From Methylobacterium terrae (GTDB taxonomy: Bacteria > Pseudomonadota > Alphaproteobacteria > Rhizobiales > Beijerinckiaceae), in contig NZ_CP029553.1 in NCBI RefSeq assembly GCF_003173755.1, forward strand, positions 2,368,501 to 2,432,500: 64,000 nucleotides of DNA. Reading direction: 5' to 3'. Below, one piece after another: positions 46,315-55,197 of this stretch. Made by a program: the position numbers and the translations under genes. Below the pieces are notes generated by a model, which had not been told where the DNA came from, did not search any database, and saw only the letters and a list, made by a program, of their open reading frames with translations. The number at the start of each line of letters is the position of its first letter. The stretch's first letter is position 1.

Positions 46315-47415
46315 CTAGAGGAGCTTGCGGGCGAACCGCACGAGCTGCGACGCCGCCGTGCCGACGCGTCCGCGCAGGCCTGCCGCGGCGGCCGGGAGCC
46401 CGCTGCCGAACTCGCCGCGGACGAGCCCGAGGATCTCGGCGACCTCCGCCTCGCGCCCGGTCCCGGGCCCGAGCCGCGCCAGCTCGTTCACCGCCCGGGG
46501 CGCCGGGTCGGCGACGCGCGTGCCCCAGTCGGTGCCCCAGACCCGGCGGGCGAGGGCGTCGTTGCGCCGCGCATGGACCTCCCGCACCCGCGCGACCATG
46601 CGGAGATCGAGGGCGCGGAACGGCTCGCTGTCGAGGCCGTGCTCGTGCGCCAGGACGTCGATGCGCGCGGTGACCGCGCGGGCGAGCGGCTGCGACCCGC
46701 CGGCCCCGGCCGCCCGCAGGCGGCGCGACACCTCGACGCCCACGGGCCCCAGGCTCTCGTTGGTGCGGTAGGCGAGGTCGTCGGGCGTCAGGAGCGGCAG
46801 CAGCCGGTCGGCGATCCCGAGCTCGGTCGCGATCCGCTCGACCAGGGGCGCCCGCGAGTGCCGGTCCTGCACCGGCACGAGGTGCACCCGCCCCGCGGCT
46901 TGCCCCGCCCAGTGGCGCAGCCCCCGCCAGTAATCGTAGCGCCGCGCCCGCAATTCGGCCTCGAACGCCGCCGCGAAGGCCCGGGCCTCGCGCAGGAACT
47001 GGATCCGCCAGGTGTATTGCGACTGCAGGTAGGTTTCCTGCGGGCGCACCGTCATCAGGATCTCGGGCCGGAAGCCGCGGCGCTCGAACAGGCCGCAGAT
47101 GAGCTTCGGGGCCCGGTGCCAGGGCGGCAGCAGGCACAGGCTCTCGTAGGAGAGGAGGGCGACGTCGGCCCGGGTCTCGGCGAGAATCCGGTCGAGGTCG
47201 GCGAGGAGCTCGCCCCGCTCGCGGCGCGGCCGGCGTCCGTCGAGGGTCTCGCCGAGATGCTGGTGGCTGGCATGCGGGTGGGCGGCGGAGGCCGGCGTCA
47301 GCGCCGGGTAGAGGATGCCCGCCCGGCCGAGGTCGTCCCGGTGGAGGTGCAGCAGCATCTGCAGCGACGAGGTGCCGGTGCGGGGCGTGCCGATGTGGAT
47401 GATGGCGCGGCGCAT
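46315..47415 (-). CDS. sulfotransferase-family protein
   Basis: A 366-residue P-loop protein with the PAPS 5'-phosphosulfate loop IHIGTPRTGTSSLQ at the N-terminus and a likely 3'-phosphate-binding region in LTPDDLAYRTNESLG. The middle (MTVRPQETYLQSQYTWRIQF) is typical of bacterial sulfotransferase-like enzymes acting on cell-surface sugars. The target is unknown. No sulfate-activation genes lie nearby. Confidence 0.78.
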   Translation of the reverse strand: MRRAIIHIGTPRTGTSSLQMLLHLHRDDLGRAGILYPALTPASAAHPHASHQHLGETLDGRRPRRERGELLADLDRILAETRADVALLSYESLCLLPPWHRAPKLICGLFERRGFRPEILMTVRPQETYLQSQYTWRIQFLREARAFAAAFEAELRARRYDYWRGLRHWAGQAAGRVHLVPVQDRHSRAPLVERIATELGIADRLLPLLTPDDLAYRTNESLGPVGVEVSRRLRAAGAGGSQPLARAVTARIDVLAHEHGLDSEPFRALDLRMVARVREVHARRNDALARRVWGTDWGTRVADPAPRAVNELARLGPGTGREAEVAEILGLVRGEFGSGLPAAAAGLRGRVGTAASQLVRFARKLL

Positions 47416-47891
47416 CGGCGGATCAGCCCTCGCCGGCCCGCGCCTCCGGGCGCGCGATCGGCGGGGCGGGGCGCCGGATCGGAGTTCCGCGCGGCGAAGT
47501 CCGGTCGGCCGGGATCATGCGATCCTCCCTCGTGTGCCTGCCTCGTGTGAGCGCCCGGTCGGCCGCGCGCCGCGGCGCCGGCCGCCGGCCGAGCCGCGCC
47601 TACCGGGACGCTTCCGCCACCCGAGTGCGAGCCCGAACACGGCGTTTTTGCGACGCCGCGACACTACATTCGAGCAGAAACACCGGAGACACGAGAGAAA
47701 TGCGCGCCATCGATCGATCAGCTATACGGCCAAGCTCTTGATTTTCGATGCGATTTCGATCGATTTCAGATGGCTGGCCTATCGAATGCCGGGCAATTGA
47801 ATGTAAATGTTGCGAAATATGTGTCTGAGTTCGTGAGCTGTGTTGGCGGGCACGATCGACCGTGCGGGCCGATCGCAGCGCGCCGTCCGGC
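47416..47891. other. intergenic, partly AT-rich
   Basis: About 475 bases. From about 47640 to 47850 the GC content falls, with repeated GATTTCGATCGATTTC-like words near 47750. No protein-like frame or RNA gene recognised. It may contain the sulfotransferase promoter at its left end. Confidence 0.4.
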
Positions 47892-48572
47892 TCAGCGCAG
47901 GCCGCCGCCCACCACCCCGGCCTCGACGGCGACCGACAGGCGGTCGGTGATCGCCCACTCGACCCCGACATGCGCGTCGGGCCGCACGATGATGTCGTCG
48001 CGCGAGAACGGGGCCGAGACCGGCGTCGCCCCGGCCCGCAGCGTGCCGTGCACGGCCGCGGCGCCCGCCCGGGCGTAGAGCAGCACGTCCGGCGTCAGCA
48101 GCGTGCCGACCTTCACCTGCACCGCGCCGGCGAAGTCGCGGGTGTAGCTGAGGCCGCCGAAGCCGGGGGTCAGGCCGCCGGAGGTCGCCGCGAGGTAGTC
48201 GAACCCGCCGGCGATGCCGTAGACGAACCGGCCCTCCTGCCACAGCCGCCCGCCCTCGAACCCGATGGTCGGCCCCGCGTAGCTGCCGAAGCGCCGCGAC
48301 GAGACCGCCTCGAACCCGGTCGACAGCCGGGCGTAGGAGCCGGACCAGCGCCCGTCCGCTCCCGGTCCCTCTTCCAGGGCCCTCGGCCAGGCAAAGACGG
48401 GCAGGTAGCCGAAGCCGACGAGGCCCTGCGCCGCGCCGGGATCCGGCGCGAGGGCACAGGCGCCGAGGACGAGGCAGGCCGCGAGGCGGCGCACGAGGGG
48501 GCGGGCCGCGAGGCGGCGAAGGGGGCGGGCCGCGAGGCGGCGCAGGGAGCGGGAATCGGCGCGTCCGGTCAT
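47892..48572 (-). CDS. outer-membrane beta-barrel protein (porin-like)
   Basis: A 226-residue protein with an unusually long, repeat-built basic N-terminus before the signal hydrophobic core (LAACLVLGACALA, about 30-42). An eight-stranded barrel pattern follows, with alternating hydrophobic strands (FGSYAGPTIGFEGGRLWQEG, DVLLYARAGAAAVHG, VGVEWAITDRLSVAVEAG). The end resembles Omp25/OmpW-like small barrels of alphaproteobacteria. A structural or adhesion role is possible. Confidence 0.75.
   Translation of the reverse strand: MTGRADSRSLRRLAARPLRRLAARPLVRRLAACLVLGACALAPDPGAAQGLVGFGYLPVFAWPRALEEGPGADGRWSGSYARLSTGFEAVSSRRFGSYAGPTIGFEGGRLWQEGRFVYGIAGGFDYLAATSGGLTPGFGGLSYTRDFAGAVQVKVGTLLTPDVLLYARAGAAAVHGTLRAGATPVSAPFSRDDIIVRPDAHVGVEWAITDRLSVAVEAGVVGGGLR
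48481..48554. repeat. three tandem 24-27-bp repeats in a signal sequence
   Basis: Three units beginning GCGAGGCGGCG (at 48481, 48508 and 48532) encode the repeated RRLAARPL on the minus strand at the start of the barrel protein. Such units can expand or contract by slippage. Confidence 0.75.
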
Positions 48573-48600
48573 GCGGGCAGGATAGCCGAGGGCGCGCGAA

Positions 48601-49773
48601 CTAGACAGACGGCCGCTTTTCGCGCGCGCCGCCCAGGCCCGCTGCCACCGGCAGGCCGGCGGCGCACAGGGCCGCCATGATCCAGAACGCCCCGGCGCCG
48701 AGCGCGCCGTAGAGCAGGCCGCCCGCCGCGGTCAGGATCGCGGAGGCGAGGCCGAGGCCGAACGTGCCGTAGAGGGTCTGGCCGGTGGCGGCGAGGCGTT
48801 CGGGCACCAGCTCGGCGATCCGCCGCATGATCGCGAGGTGGAGGAGCGCGAAGGTCAGGCCGTGGCTCGCCTGCGCGACGGCGAGGACCGGCACCGCGCC
48901 GCTCGTCGCCATGGCGCCCCAGCGCAGCCCGCCGAGGCCGGCGGCGAGCATCGCGGCCCGCGCCGGCCCGAGCCGGGCGAGGAGCCACGGCCCGGCGAGG
49001 ACGAACACCACCACCTCCGAGGCGACCGCGAGCGACCACAGGAGGCTGATCGTGCCGGCGCCCAAACCCGCGGCGCGCCAGCGGATCACCGCGAAGGCGT
49101 CGTTGAGGGCGTGGCTGCCGATGACGAGGGCCGCGACGAGGAGGAGCCGGCGGAACGGCGCCAGGCCCAGGAGCGCGCGGATCCCCGACAGGCCCGGCGC
49201 CGGGGCGCCGCCGTCGGTTCCGCCGGCCGGCACCCGGGTCGTCGCGAGCGCCATGACGAGAAACATCGCCGCGCTCGCCGCCACGACGCTCGCGAGGCCG
49301 GCGAGCCCGACGAGCTGGCCGGCGACGAGCGTGCCGAGCACGAAGGCGGCCGAGCCGGCGCCGCGCACCCAGCCGTAGGAGAAGACCCGCTCGCGGGCGA
49401 CCGCGGCCAGCGCCAGGGCGTCGGCGAGGGGCGCCAGGGGCGCCGTCGCCGCGGCGTGCAGCAGGCTGACCGCCAGGAGCGCCGCGAGGCCGTGCCCGGG
49501 AAGGTAGGCGAACGCGACGATCCCGGAGGCCGCGGCCGCAAGGCCCAGGACCGACCGGGTCGCGCCTCGGCGGTCGGCGAGATGGCCGGCGGCCGGGCCG
49601 GCGACGAGCCGCACCAGGGTCCCGGCGGCGAGCACGAACCCGATCTCCGCCGCGCTCAGGCCCCGCTCGCCGAAGAAGCTCGGCAGGAACGGCGCCTCGA
49701 GGCCGTAGGCCGCGTAGAGCGCGCCCTGGAGGCCGACGAAGGCCGGGAAGGAGCTTCGCCGAAGGGCGCCCAT
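48601..49773 (-). CDS. MFS transporter (HcaT/phenylpropionate-permease-like)
   Basis: A 390-residue permease with 12 hydrophobic helices, of the MFS_1-like group (SFPAFVGLQGALYAAYGLEA, SAAEIGFVLAAGTLVRLVAG, HLADRRGATRS). ATG 49773 overlaps the upstream MFS stop by one base (TGATG). The substrate is unknown. The pair stands divergent to the glycosyltransferase cassette, so export of its product is conceivable. Confidence 0.85.
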   Translation of the reverse strand: MGALRRSSFPAFVGLQGALYAAYGLEAPFLPSFFGERGLSAAEIGFVLAAGTLVRLVAGPAAGHLADRRGATRSVLGLAAAASGIVAFAYLPGHGLAALLAVSLLHAAATAPLAPLADALALAAVARERVFSYGWVRGAGSAAFVLGTLVAGQLVGLAGLASVVAASAAMFLVMALATTRVPAGGTDGGAPAPGLSGIRALLGLAPFRRLLLVAALVIGSHALNDAFAVIRWRAAGLGAGTISLLWSLAVASEVVVFVLAGPWLLARLGPARAAMLAAGLGGLRWGAMATSGAVPVLAVAQASHGLTFALLHLAIMRRIAELVPERLAATGQTLYGTFGLGLASAILTAAGGLLYGALGAGAFWIMAALCAAGLPVAAGLGGAREKRPSV

Positions 49774-50930
49774 CACCCGGCCCCTCGGCCGAGGAGCCAG
49801 AGCGCCAGGCCCGCGCCCGCGATGCCGGACAGCCCCCAGAACGCGGCGGGAAAGCCGAGATACTGCGCCGCGAGGCCCGCGAGCACCGGGCTCAGCGTCG
49901 CGCCGGCGCCGAAGGCCGTCATCACGCCGCCGAGCCCCGCGCCCGCGTGGCCGGTGCCCTCCATGATCTCGGCCACCAGGGCCGGGATGGCGACGCCGGC
50001 GAGCCCCATCGCGAGGCCCTCCAGCACCTGGACCGGGATGATCCATCCCCAGGAATCCGCGAAGGCCGCGAGGCCGCCGCGCAGGACCACGAGGGCGAGC
50101 GCCAGCGCCAGGACCCGCCCGTGGCCCCGCCCCGCGGCGAGGCGGGCCGCACCGAGCGCCGCGGCGATCATCGTGAGTTGCGCCGTCACCGTCATGATTC
50201 CGGTGGTCAGGCTCGGATCGGCGCCGGCGGCGGTGCGGGCCTGGGCGAGGAAGGGCAGCATCGCGCCGTTCGCGGTCTGGAACGCCAGGACGCTGCCGGC
50301 CAGCACCAGGAGCGGGCGGGTGCCGAACAGCACCCTCAGGGTCGAGCGCCCGTCCTGCTCGCCGCCCCGCGCCGCCGCGTGGTCGATCCGCGCGGGATCG
50401 AGGGTGAGGAGCACGCCGCAGGACGCGACCGCCATCACGACGATCGCCACCGCGACGAAGCCGAGGCCGCAGGTGTAGCCGAGGAGCCCGGCGAGCGCCG
50501 CGTTGGCGGCGTTGCCGGCATGGTTGAACGCCTCGTTGCGCGAGACCTGGCGGCCGTAGGCGGCCTGCCCGACGAGCCCGAGGGTCAGCGCCGCGACGAG
50601 CGGCGCGATGCTGGTGTCGGCGACCCCGATGACGAGCTGCGCCAGGGCGATCAGCCACAGGCTCTTCGTCGCGACGAGCCCCGCCGCCCCGAGGGCGATC
50701 GCCGCCACCGCGACGGCGAGCAGGGCGCGCTTGGCCTTGGTGCGGTCGATGAGGGCGCCGATCGGCGTCGTCGCCGCGAGGCCGGCGAGACCGGCGAGCC
50801 CCATGGCGAGGCCGATCGCGGCCGGCGCGAAGCCCTGCTGCTGCAGGTAGACGCCGAGAAACGGGCCGAACCCCTCCCGCGCGCCCGCCAGGGCGACGTT
50901 GAGGGCCAGCAGGCTGGTCGTGGGCGGCAT
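49773..50930 (-). CDS. MFS transporter
   Basis: A 385-residue permease with 12 predicted helices (MPPTTSLLALNVALAGAREG, then GALIDRTKAKR as the inter-domain motif A). It lies upstream of and coupled to the second MFS gene. Two adjacent MFS genes of different subgroups on one message are unusual; they may act on related compounds. It is divergent from the glycosyltransferase gene with about 220 bases between the starts. Confidence 0.87.
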   Translation of the reverse strand: MPPTTSLLALNVALAGAREGFGPFLGVYLQQQGFAPAAIGLAMGLAGLAGLAATTPIGALIDRTKAKRALLAVAVAAIALGAAGLVATKSLWLIALAQLVIGVADTSIAPLVAALTLGLVGQAAYGRQVSRNEAFNHAGNAANAALAGLLGYTCGLGFVAVAIVVMAVASCGVLLTLDPARIDHAAARGGEQDGRSTLRVLFGTRPLLVLAGSVLAFQTANGAMLPFLAQARTAAGADPSLTTGIMTVTAQLTMIAAALGAARLAAGRGHGRVLALALALVVLRGGLAAFADSWGWIIPVQVLEGLAMGLAGVAIPALVAEIMEGTGHAGAGLGGVMTAFGAGATLSPVLAGLAAQYLGFPAAFWGLSGIAGAGLALWLLGRGAG

Positions 50931-51150
50931 GCCGGCCTTTCAGGGAGTCACGGTCGATTTGGTCGCACCCCAGAGAACTAGGGTGGGGTATGACATATGT
51001 TGCCGTCCAAGGGCTGCCAGTGCGACCGAGCAGTGCGACCGAGGTGGCCCGCCGGAGACGCCGCGCGTGATCGATCGAGAAGGGCAAGACCTGCGGGAGG
51101 GCCCCGACCCGGGCCCGACCCGGGGTCGGACGTCGTCGGGCCGGGCCCGG

Positions 51151-52338
51151 ATGCCGGAGCCGGGCGCTCCGCCCGCCCCGCGCTGCGTCGTCGCCGTGCC
51201 GGTGCGCAACGAGGTCGACCGGATCGGCGCCTGCCTGTCGGCGCTCGCCGGGCAGGAGGAGGTCGGGCCGGACGCGATCGGCGTCGTGCTGTTCCTCAAC
51301 AACTGCACCGACGGCACCGCGGAGGCCGTCGCCGCCCTGCGGCCCGGCCTGCGCCTGCAACTGCGGGTGATCGAGCGCGACTTTTCCGGAGCCCATGCCG
51401 GCTGGGCCCGGCGCGAGGCGATGGAGGCGGCCGCCGCCTGGCTCGAGGAGACCCGGCTCGAGGAGGCGGCTCCGGACGGCGTGATCCTCACCACCGACGC
51501 CGACAGCCGCGTGCCGCCGGACTGGATCGCCCGCAACCTCGCGGCGCTGGCCCAGGGCGCCGACGCGATCGCCGGCACCATCGCCCTCGACGCCGAGGAG
51601 GCGGCGCGCCTGCCGGACGCGCTCCACGCGCGAGGCCGGCTCGAAGGCACCTACGAGGCGCTGCTCATCGCCCTCGAGGCGCTGGTCGACCCGGTCGCCC
51701 ACGATCCCTGGCCGCGGCACGCGACCCGTTCGGGCGCCACGCTCGCGGTGCGCCTGAGCGCCTACCGCGCCGCGGGCGGCCTGCCGGCGATCCCGCTGGG
51801 CGAGGACCGGGCCTTCGTCGCCGCCCTGCTGCGGGCGGATGCCCGGGTGCGGCACGCCCCCGACATCGTCGTCGTCACCTCGGGCCGGCTCGACGGCCGG
51901 GCCCCGGGAGGCGCCGCCGACACGATGCGCCAGCGCTGCGCGGTGCCGGAGAGCCCCTGCGACCCGCGCCTCGAGCCGGTGTGGCGCGCCCTGTTCCGCT
52001 TCGCCTGGGGGCGCCGGCTGCGGCGCCTGCACGCGGCCGGGCGGCTCGACCGCACCCGGCTCTGGGCGCCCTGGCTGCGGATCGGGCGCGAGGAGGCGCG
52101 CCGCATCGCCGGCCTGCCCACCCTCGGCGCCCGGCTGGCGGCGATCGAGGCGGAAAGCCCGCTCCTCGCCTACCGCGCGTTGCGCCCCGGCGCGCTGCCG
52201 CGGCACATCGCGGGCGCGCGCGGGCTTCTGTCCGGGCTGCGGCGCGGGGTGCGGGCCCTGCGCGCCGTCCGCGCCCTCGCCCCGGGACGGGCCCGGCCCG
52301 CCCTCGGACCCGCCTCGGAGGAGGCCGGCAATGCTTGA
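51151..52338 (+). CDS. family 2 glycosyltransferase
   Basis: A 395-residue GT-A enzyme: nucleotide-sugar region PVRNEVDRIGACLSAL and FLNNCTDGTAE, the DxD motif in TTDADSRVPPDW, and the catalytic GEDRAFV near residue 215. It has no strong membrane helices, unlike NodC or chitin synthases. ATG 51151 begins just before similarity; GTG 51067 is an in-frame alternative. It is first in a four-gene coupled cassette and overlaps the acyl-CoA dehydrogenase gene by eight bases. Confidence 0.87.
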   Translation: MPEPGAPPAPRCVVAVPVRNEVDRIGACLSALAGQEEVGPDAIGVVLFLNNCTDGTAEAVAALRPGLRLQLRVIERDFSGAHAGWARREAMEAAAAWLEETRLEEAAPDGVILTTDADSRVPPDWIARNLAALAQGADAIAGTIALDAEEAARLPDALHARGRLEGTYEALLIALEALVDPVAHDPWPRHATRSGATLAVRLSAYRAAGGLPAIPLGEDRAFVAALLRADARVRHAPDIVVVTSGRLDGRAPGGAADTMRQRCAVPESPCDPRLEPVWRALFRFAWGRRLRRLHAAGRLDRTRLWAPWLRIGREEARRIAGLPTLGARLAAIEAESPLLAYRALRPGALPRHIAGARGLLSGLRRGVRALRAVRALAPGRARPALGPASEEAGNA

Positions 52339-53515
52339 CCTCGACCCGCCCGCGACCCCGCGCCCGACCGCGCCTTGTCACGAGGACATCCCGATGGACC
52401 CGCGGCCCCCCGTCCGCGACGCCGTCGCGGCCGCCCGCCTCGTCGCGGGTCGCGCCGCGGCACGGGCCGACGCGCAGGACCACGACGGCGGCTTCCCGGC
52501 CGAGGACGTGGCCGACCTCGCCCGGGCCGGCCTCCTCGCCGCGCCGGTGCCGGCGGGCGAGGGCGGCGCGGGCCTCGGCGAGGAGCCGGGGGCGGCCGAC
52601 CTCGCCGAGGCCTTGCGCCTCGTCGGCCTCGGCAGCCTGGCGCTCGGCCGGGTCTACGAGGGCCACGTCAACGCGCTCCAGCTCGTCGCCCGCTACGGCG
52701 ATCCGGCGGCGCGGCGCGCCCTGTTCGCGGATGCTCGCGCCGGCCACCTGTTCGGGGTGTGGAACACCGAGCCCCCGTCCGGCGGCCTCGTGCTGGGCGG
52801 GGACGGGCGGCTCACGGGGTGCAAGACCTTCGCGTCGGGCGCGGGCTACGTCACCCGCGCCCTGGTGACGGCGCGCCGGCCCGGGGAGGAGGCGCCGCTG
52901 ATGCTCGTCGCCGCCCTCGAAGCCGGCACCCGGGCCGACCTCTCGGCCTGGCGCGCGCACGGCATGCGCGCCTCGGCCACCGGCACCGTCGACATGACGG
53001 GGCTCGCGCCGCTCGCCGTCCTCGGCGGGCCGGACGACTACCACCGCCAGCCGCACTTCTCCGGCGGGGCCTGGCGCTTCGCGGCGGTGCAGCTCGGCGG
53101 CGTCGAGGCGGTGTTCGAGGCCTGGCGCGGCCACCTCGCCCGGACCGGGCGGGGCGACGACCCCCACCAGCTCGCGCGGCTGGGCGAGGGCGCCATCGCC
53201 CTCGAAGGCGCCCGCCTGTTCGTGGCGCGGGCGGCCGGCCTCGTCGCGGAGGATGCGCTGCCGGCCGAGCGCATCGTCGCCTTCGTCAACCTGACCCGCC
53301 TCGCGGTCGAGCGGGCGGGGCTCGAGGTGCTGGGCCTCGCCCAGCGCTCGGTCGGCCTCCAGGGCTTCCTGCGCGGGCATCCGCTGGAGCGGCTGTCGCG
53401 CGACCTCGCGACCTACCTGCGCCAGCCCGCCCCCGACCGGGCGCTGACCGGCGCCGCCGCGACGATCCTGGCCGCCGACGAGCCGGTCGCCGCCCTGTGG
53501 CGGGAGGCGCCTTGA
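52331..53515 (+). CDS. acyl-CoA dehydrogenase family protein (cassette gene 2)
   Basis: A 394-residue acyl-CoA/acyl-ACP dehydrogenase-fold flavoprotein (FPAEDVADLARAGLLAAPVP, TEPPSGGLVLGGDGRLTGCK, TFASGAGYVTRALV, MTGLAPLAVLGGPDDYHRQP). The catalytic glutamate of the classical enzymes is not obvious, so it may oxidise or desaturate something other than a fatty acyl-CoA. ATG 52394 with GAGGAC upstream is an alternative start. Its stop overlaps the next start (TGATG). Confidence 0.83.
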   Translation: MLDLDPPATPRPTAPCHEDIPMDPRPPVRDAVAAARLVAGRAAARADAQDHDGGFPAEDVADLARAGLLAAPVPAGEGGAGLGEEPGAADLAEALRLVGLGSLALGRVYEGHVNALQLVARYGDPAARRALFADARAGHLFGVWNTEPPSGGLVLGGDGRLTGCKTFASGAGYVTRALVTARRPGEEAPLMLVAALEAGTRADLSAWRAHGMRASATGTVDMTGLAPLAVLGGPDDYHRQPHFSGGAWRFAAVQLGGVEAVFEAWRGHLARTGRGDDPHQLARLGEGAIALEGARLFVARAAGLVAEDALPAERIVAFVNLTRLAVERAGLEVLGLAQRSVGLQGFLRGHPLERLSRDLATYLRQPAPDRALTGAAATILAADEPVAALWREAP

Positions 53516-54252
53516 TGCGGGCCGACGCCTTCCTCGCCGCCGCCGAGGCGCTGCCGGTGCGCAGCTTGCGCGAGATCGTGCCGTCGGGCGGGATCGTCGT
53601 GGTGGCGCCGCACCCGGACGACGAGAGTCTCGGCTGCGGCGGGCTCATCGCGGAGGCCTGCGCCCGCGGGGTGCCGGTCCGCCTCGTCGTGGTGAGCGAC
53701 GGGGTCGGCTCGCACCCGAACTCGCCGAGCCACCCGCCCGAGCGCCTGCGGTCCCTACGCGAATCCGAGACCCTGGCGGCGGCCGCCGCCCTCGGGCTCT
53801 CGGCCGAGCACGTCGCCTTCCTGCGGCTGCCCGACCGGTTCGTGCCGGCGTCCGGCCCCGAGGCCGAGGCGGCGGCCGGGGCGATCGCCGCCGCGGCCCG
53901 GTCCTGCGGGGCCGGCGCCCTGTTCGTGACCTGGGCGCACGACCCGCATTGCGACCACGGGGCGAGCGCGGCCATCGCGGGCCTCGCCCGGACCCTGCTC
54001 GGGGGCGTCGCGCTCCATGCCTACCCGGTCTGGGGCTGGACGCTGCCGCCCGCCACCGAGGTCGGTGCGCCGCCCCGGGGCGCCCGCCTCGCGATCCATC
54101 CTCACCGCGACGCCAAGGCGGCGGCGATCGCCGCCCACCGCTCCCAGACCACCGACCTCATCGCCGACGATCCCGACGGTTTTCGCCTGGAGCCGGCGAT
54201 GCTCGCCCGCTTCGGGCGGGAGCACGAGATCTTCCTCGAGATCGCGCCGTGA
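53515..54252 (+). CDS. PIG-L family deacetylase (cassette gene 3)
   Basis: A 245-residue zinc-dependent N-deacetylase of the LmbE/PIG-L family: VVAPHPDDESLGCGG gives the Asp and His metal ligands and HDPHCDHGA the third. Known members remove acetyl from N-acetylglucosaminyl groups in mycothiol, bacillithiol, GPI and antibiotics. Next to a glycosyltransferase it probably deacetylates the newly added amino sugar; that is an inference. It overlaps the dehydrogenase gene by one base. Confidence 0.9.
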   Translation: MRADAFLAAAEALPVRSLREIVPSGGIVVVAPHPDDESLGCGGLIAEACARGVPVRLVVVSDGVGSHPNSPSHPPERLRSLRESETLAAAAALGLSAEHVAFLRLPDRFVPASGPEAEAAAGAIAAAARSCGAGALFVTWAHDPHCDHGASAAIAGLARTLLGGVALHAYPVWGWTLPPATEVGAPPRGARLAIHPHRDAKAAAIAAHRSQTTDLIADDPDGFRLEPAMLARFGREHEIFLEIAP

Positions 54253-54262
54253 GGAGACCCCG

Positions 54263-54856
54263 ATGACCCGGCACACGACCTCGCTGCCCCCCGGCTACTT
54301 CGACGAGCGCTACGCCGCCGATCCCGACCCGTGGAACTTCGCGGACAGCCCCTACGAGCGGAGCAAGTACGCCGCCACCCTCGCGGCCCTGCCCCGCGCC
54401 CATTACGCCTCGGCGCTGGAGGTCGGCTGCTCGATCGGCGTCCTGACCGCCGCCCTGGCGGAACGCTGCGACGCGCTCCTCGCCCTCGACGTCGCCGAGG
54501 CCGCCCTCGACCAAGCCCGCGCGCGCTGCCGCGACCGGCCGGGCGTCCGCCTGCTGCGGGCCCAGGTGCCGGGCGAGTGGCCGGAGGGCACCTTCGACCT
54601 GATCCTCCTGTCGGAGGTGGTCTACTACCTCGATACCGGCGACGTCGCCGCCCTGGCGGACCGCGTCCGCGCCAGCCTGGCACCCGGCGGCGACGTCGTT
54701 CTGGTTCACTGGACCGGCGAGACGCACTACCCGCTGACCGGCGACGAGGCCGCCGACCTGTTCATCTCCGGGACCCGCGACCGCCTGGCGGTCGACCGGC
54801 AGGTGCGCACGGGGCAGTACCGGCTCGACGTGCTGCGGGGGAGGGAGGCCGGGTAG
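54263..54856 (+). CDS. SAM-dependent methyltransferase, NodS-like (cassette gene 4)
   Basis: A 197-residue class I methyltransferase with motif I LEVGCSIGVLTAALA and the N-terminal YFDERYAADPDPWNFADSPY / ERSKYAATL pattern of the NodS family. NodS N-methylates the deacetylated end sugar of rhizobial Nod factors. Here it follows a PIG-L deacetylase in the same message, which supplies a free amine, so N-methylation is a natural guess. GAGGAGA lies about ten bases before ATG 54263. Confidence 0.87.
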   Translation: MTRHTTSLPPGYFDERYAADPDPWNFADSPYERSKYAATLAALPRAHYASALEVGCSIGVLTAALAERCDALLALDVAEAALDQARARCRDRPGVRLLRAQVPGEWPEGTFDLILLSEVVYYLDTGDVAALADRVRASLAPGGDVVLVHWTGETHYPLTGDEAADLFISGTRDRLAVDRQVRTGQYRLDVLRGREAG

Positions 54857-55096
54857 CGGCGGACCGGCACGGCGCGCCGGCCTCGCCTCTCCCCGAGGGT
54901 CGGAACGGGCGAAGGGGCCCCGGTGCGCGAACCCGCGTCCTCGTATCGCATGATCCGGTCGAGAGATCGGGCCGAGGGAGCAGGCCGGGACCGCCGAGGC
55001 CATTGCGGTGGTCGGAGCGCGTATCCCGCATCTTCCAGCCGGAGGGCCAGGTTTCAACCTGATCAAGCCGGTTCTTGCATAAATCATACCCTTGCA

Positions 55097-55124
55097 CCTC
55101 GGCATCGACACGTCGATGCCGAGG
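55097..55124. repeat. 28-bp inverted repeat
   Basis: CCTCGGCATCGAC pairs with its complement across a two-base AC centre, 40 bases before a second, longer palindrome. Confidence 0.8.
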
Positions 55125-55163
55125 CGTCCGGCGCATCAATGCCGACGCCCGTTCGGGCTCAGC

Positions 55164-55197
55164 CAGCGCCTTGGAACGGATCCGTTCCAAGGCGCTG
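55164..55197. repeat. perfect 34-bp palindrome
   Basis: CAGCGCCTTGGAACGGA followed directly by its exact reverse complement with a GGATCC centre, no loop and no mismatch. It may be a dispersed genomic palindrome or a protein-binding site; it is too far from a stop codon to be a simple terminator. Confidence 0.85.

Noticed and set aside
48601..52206. Minus-strand open frame of about 1,200 codons
   Set aside because: Only the last 390 codons are the MFS gene; the rest is antisense to the other MFS gene and the glycosyltransferase.
51151..54856. A true nodABC-type Nod factor operon
   Set aside because: There is no NodA acyltransferase, no NodB-type polysaccharide deacetylase, no membrane NodC and no nod box. 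Only NodS-like similarity is present.
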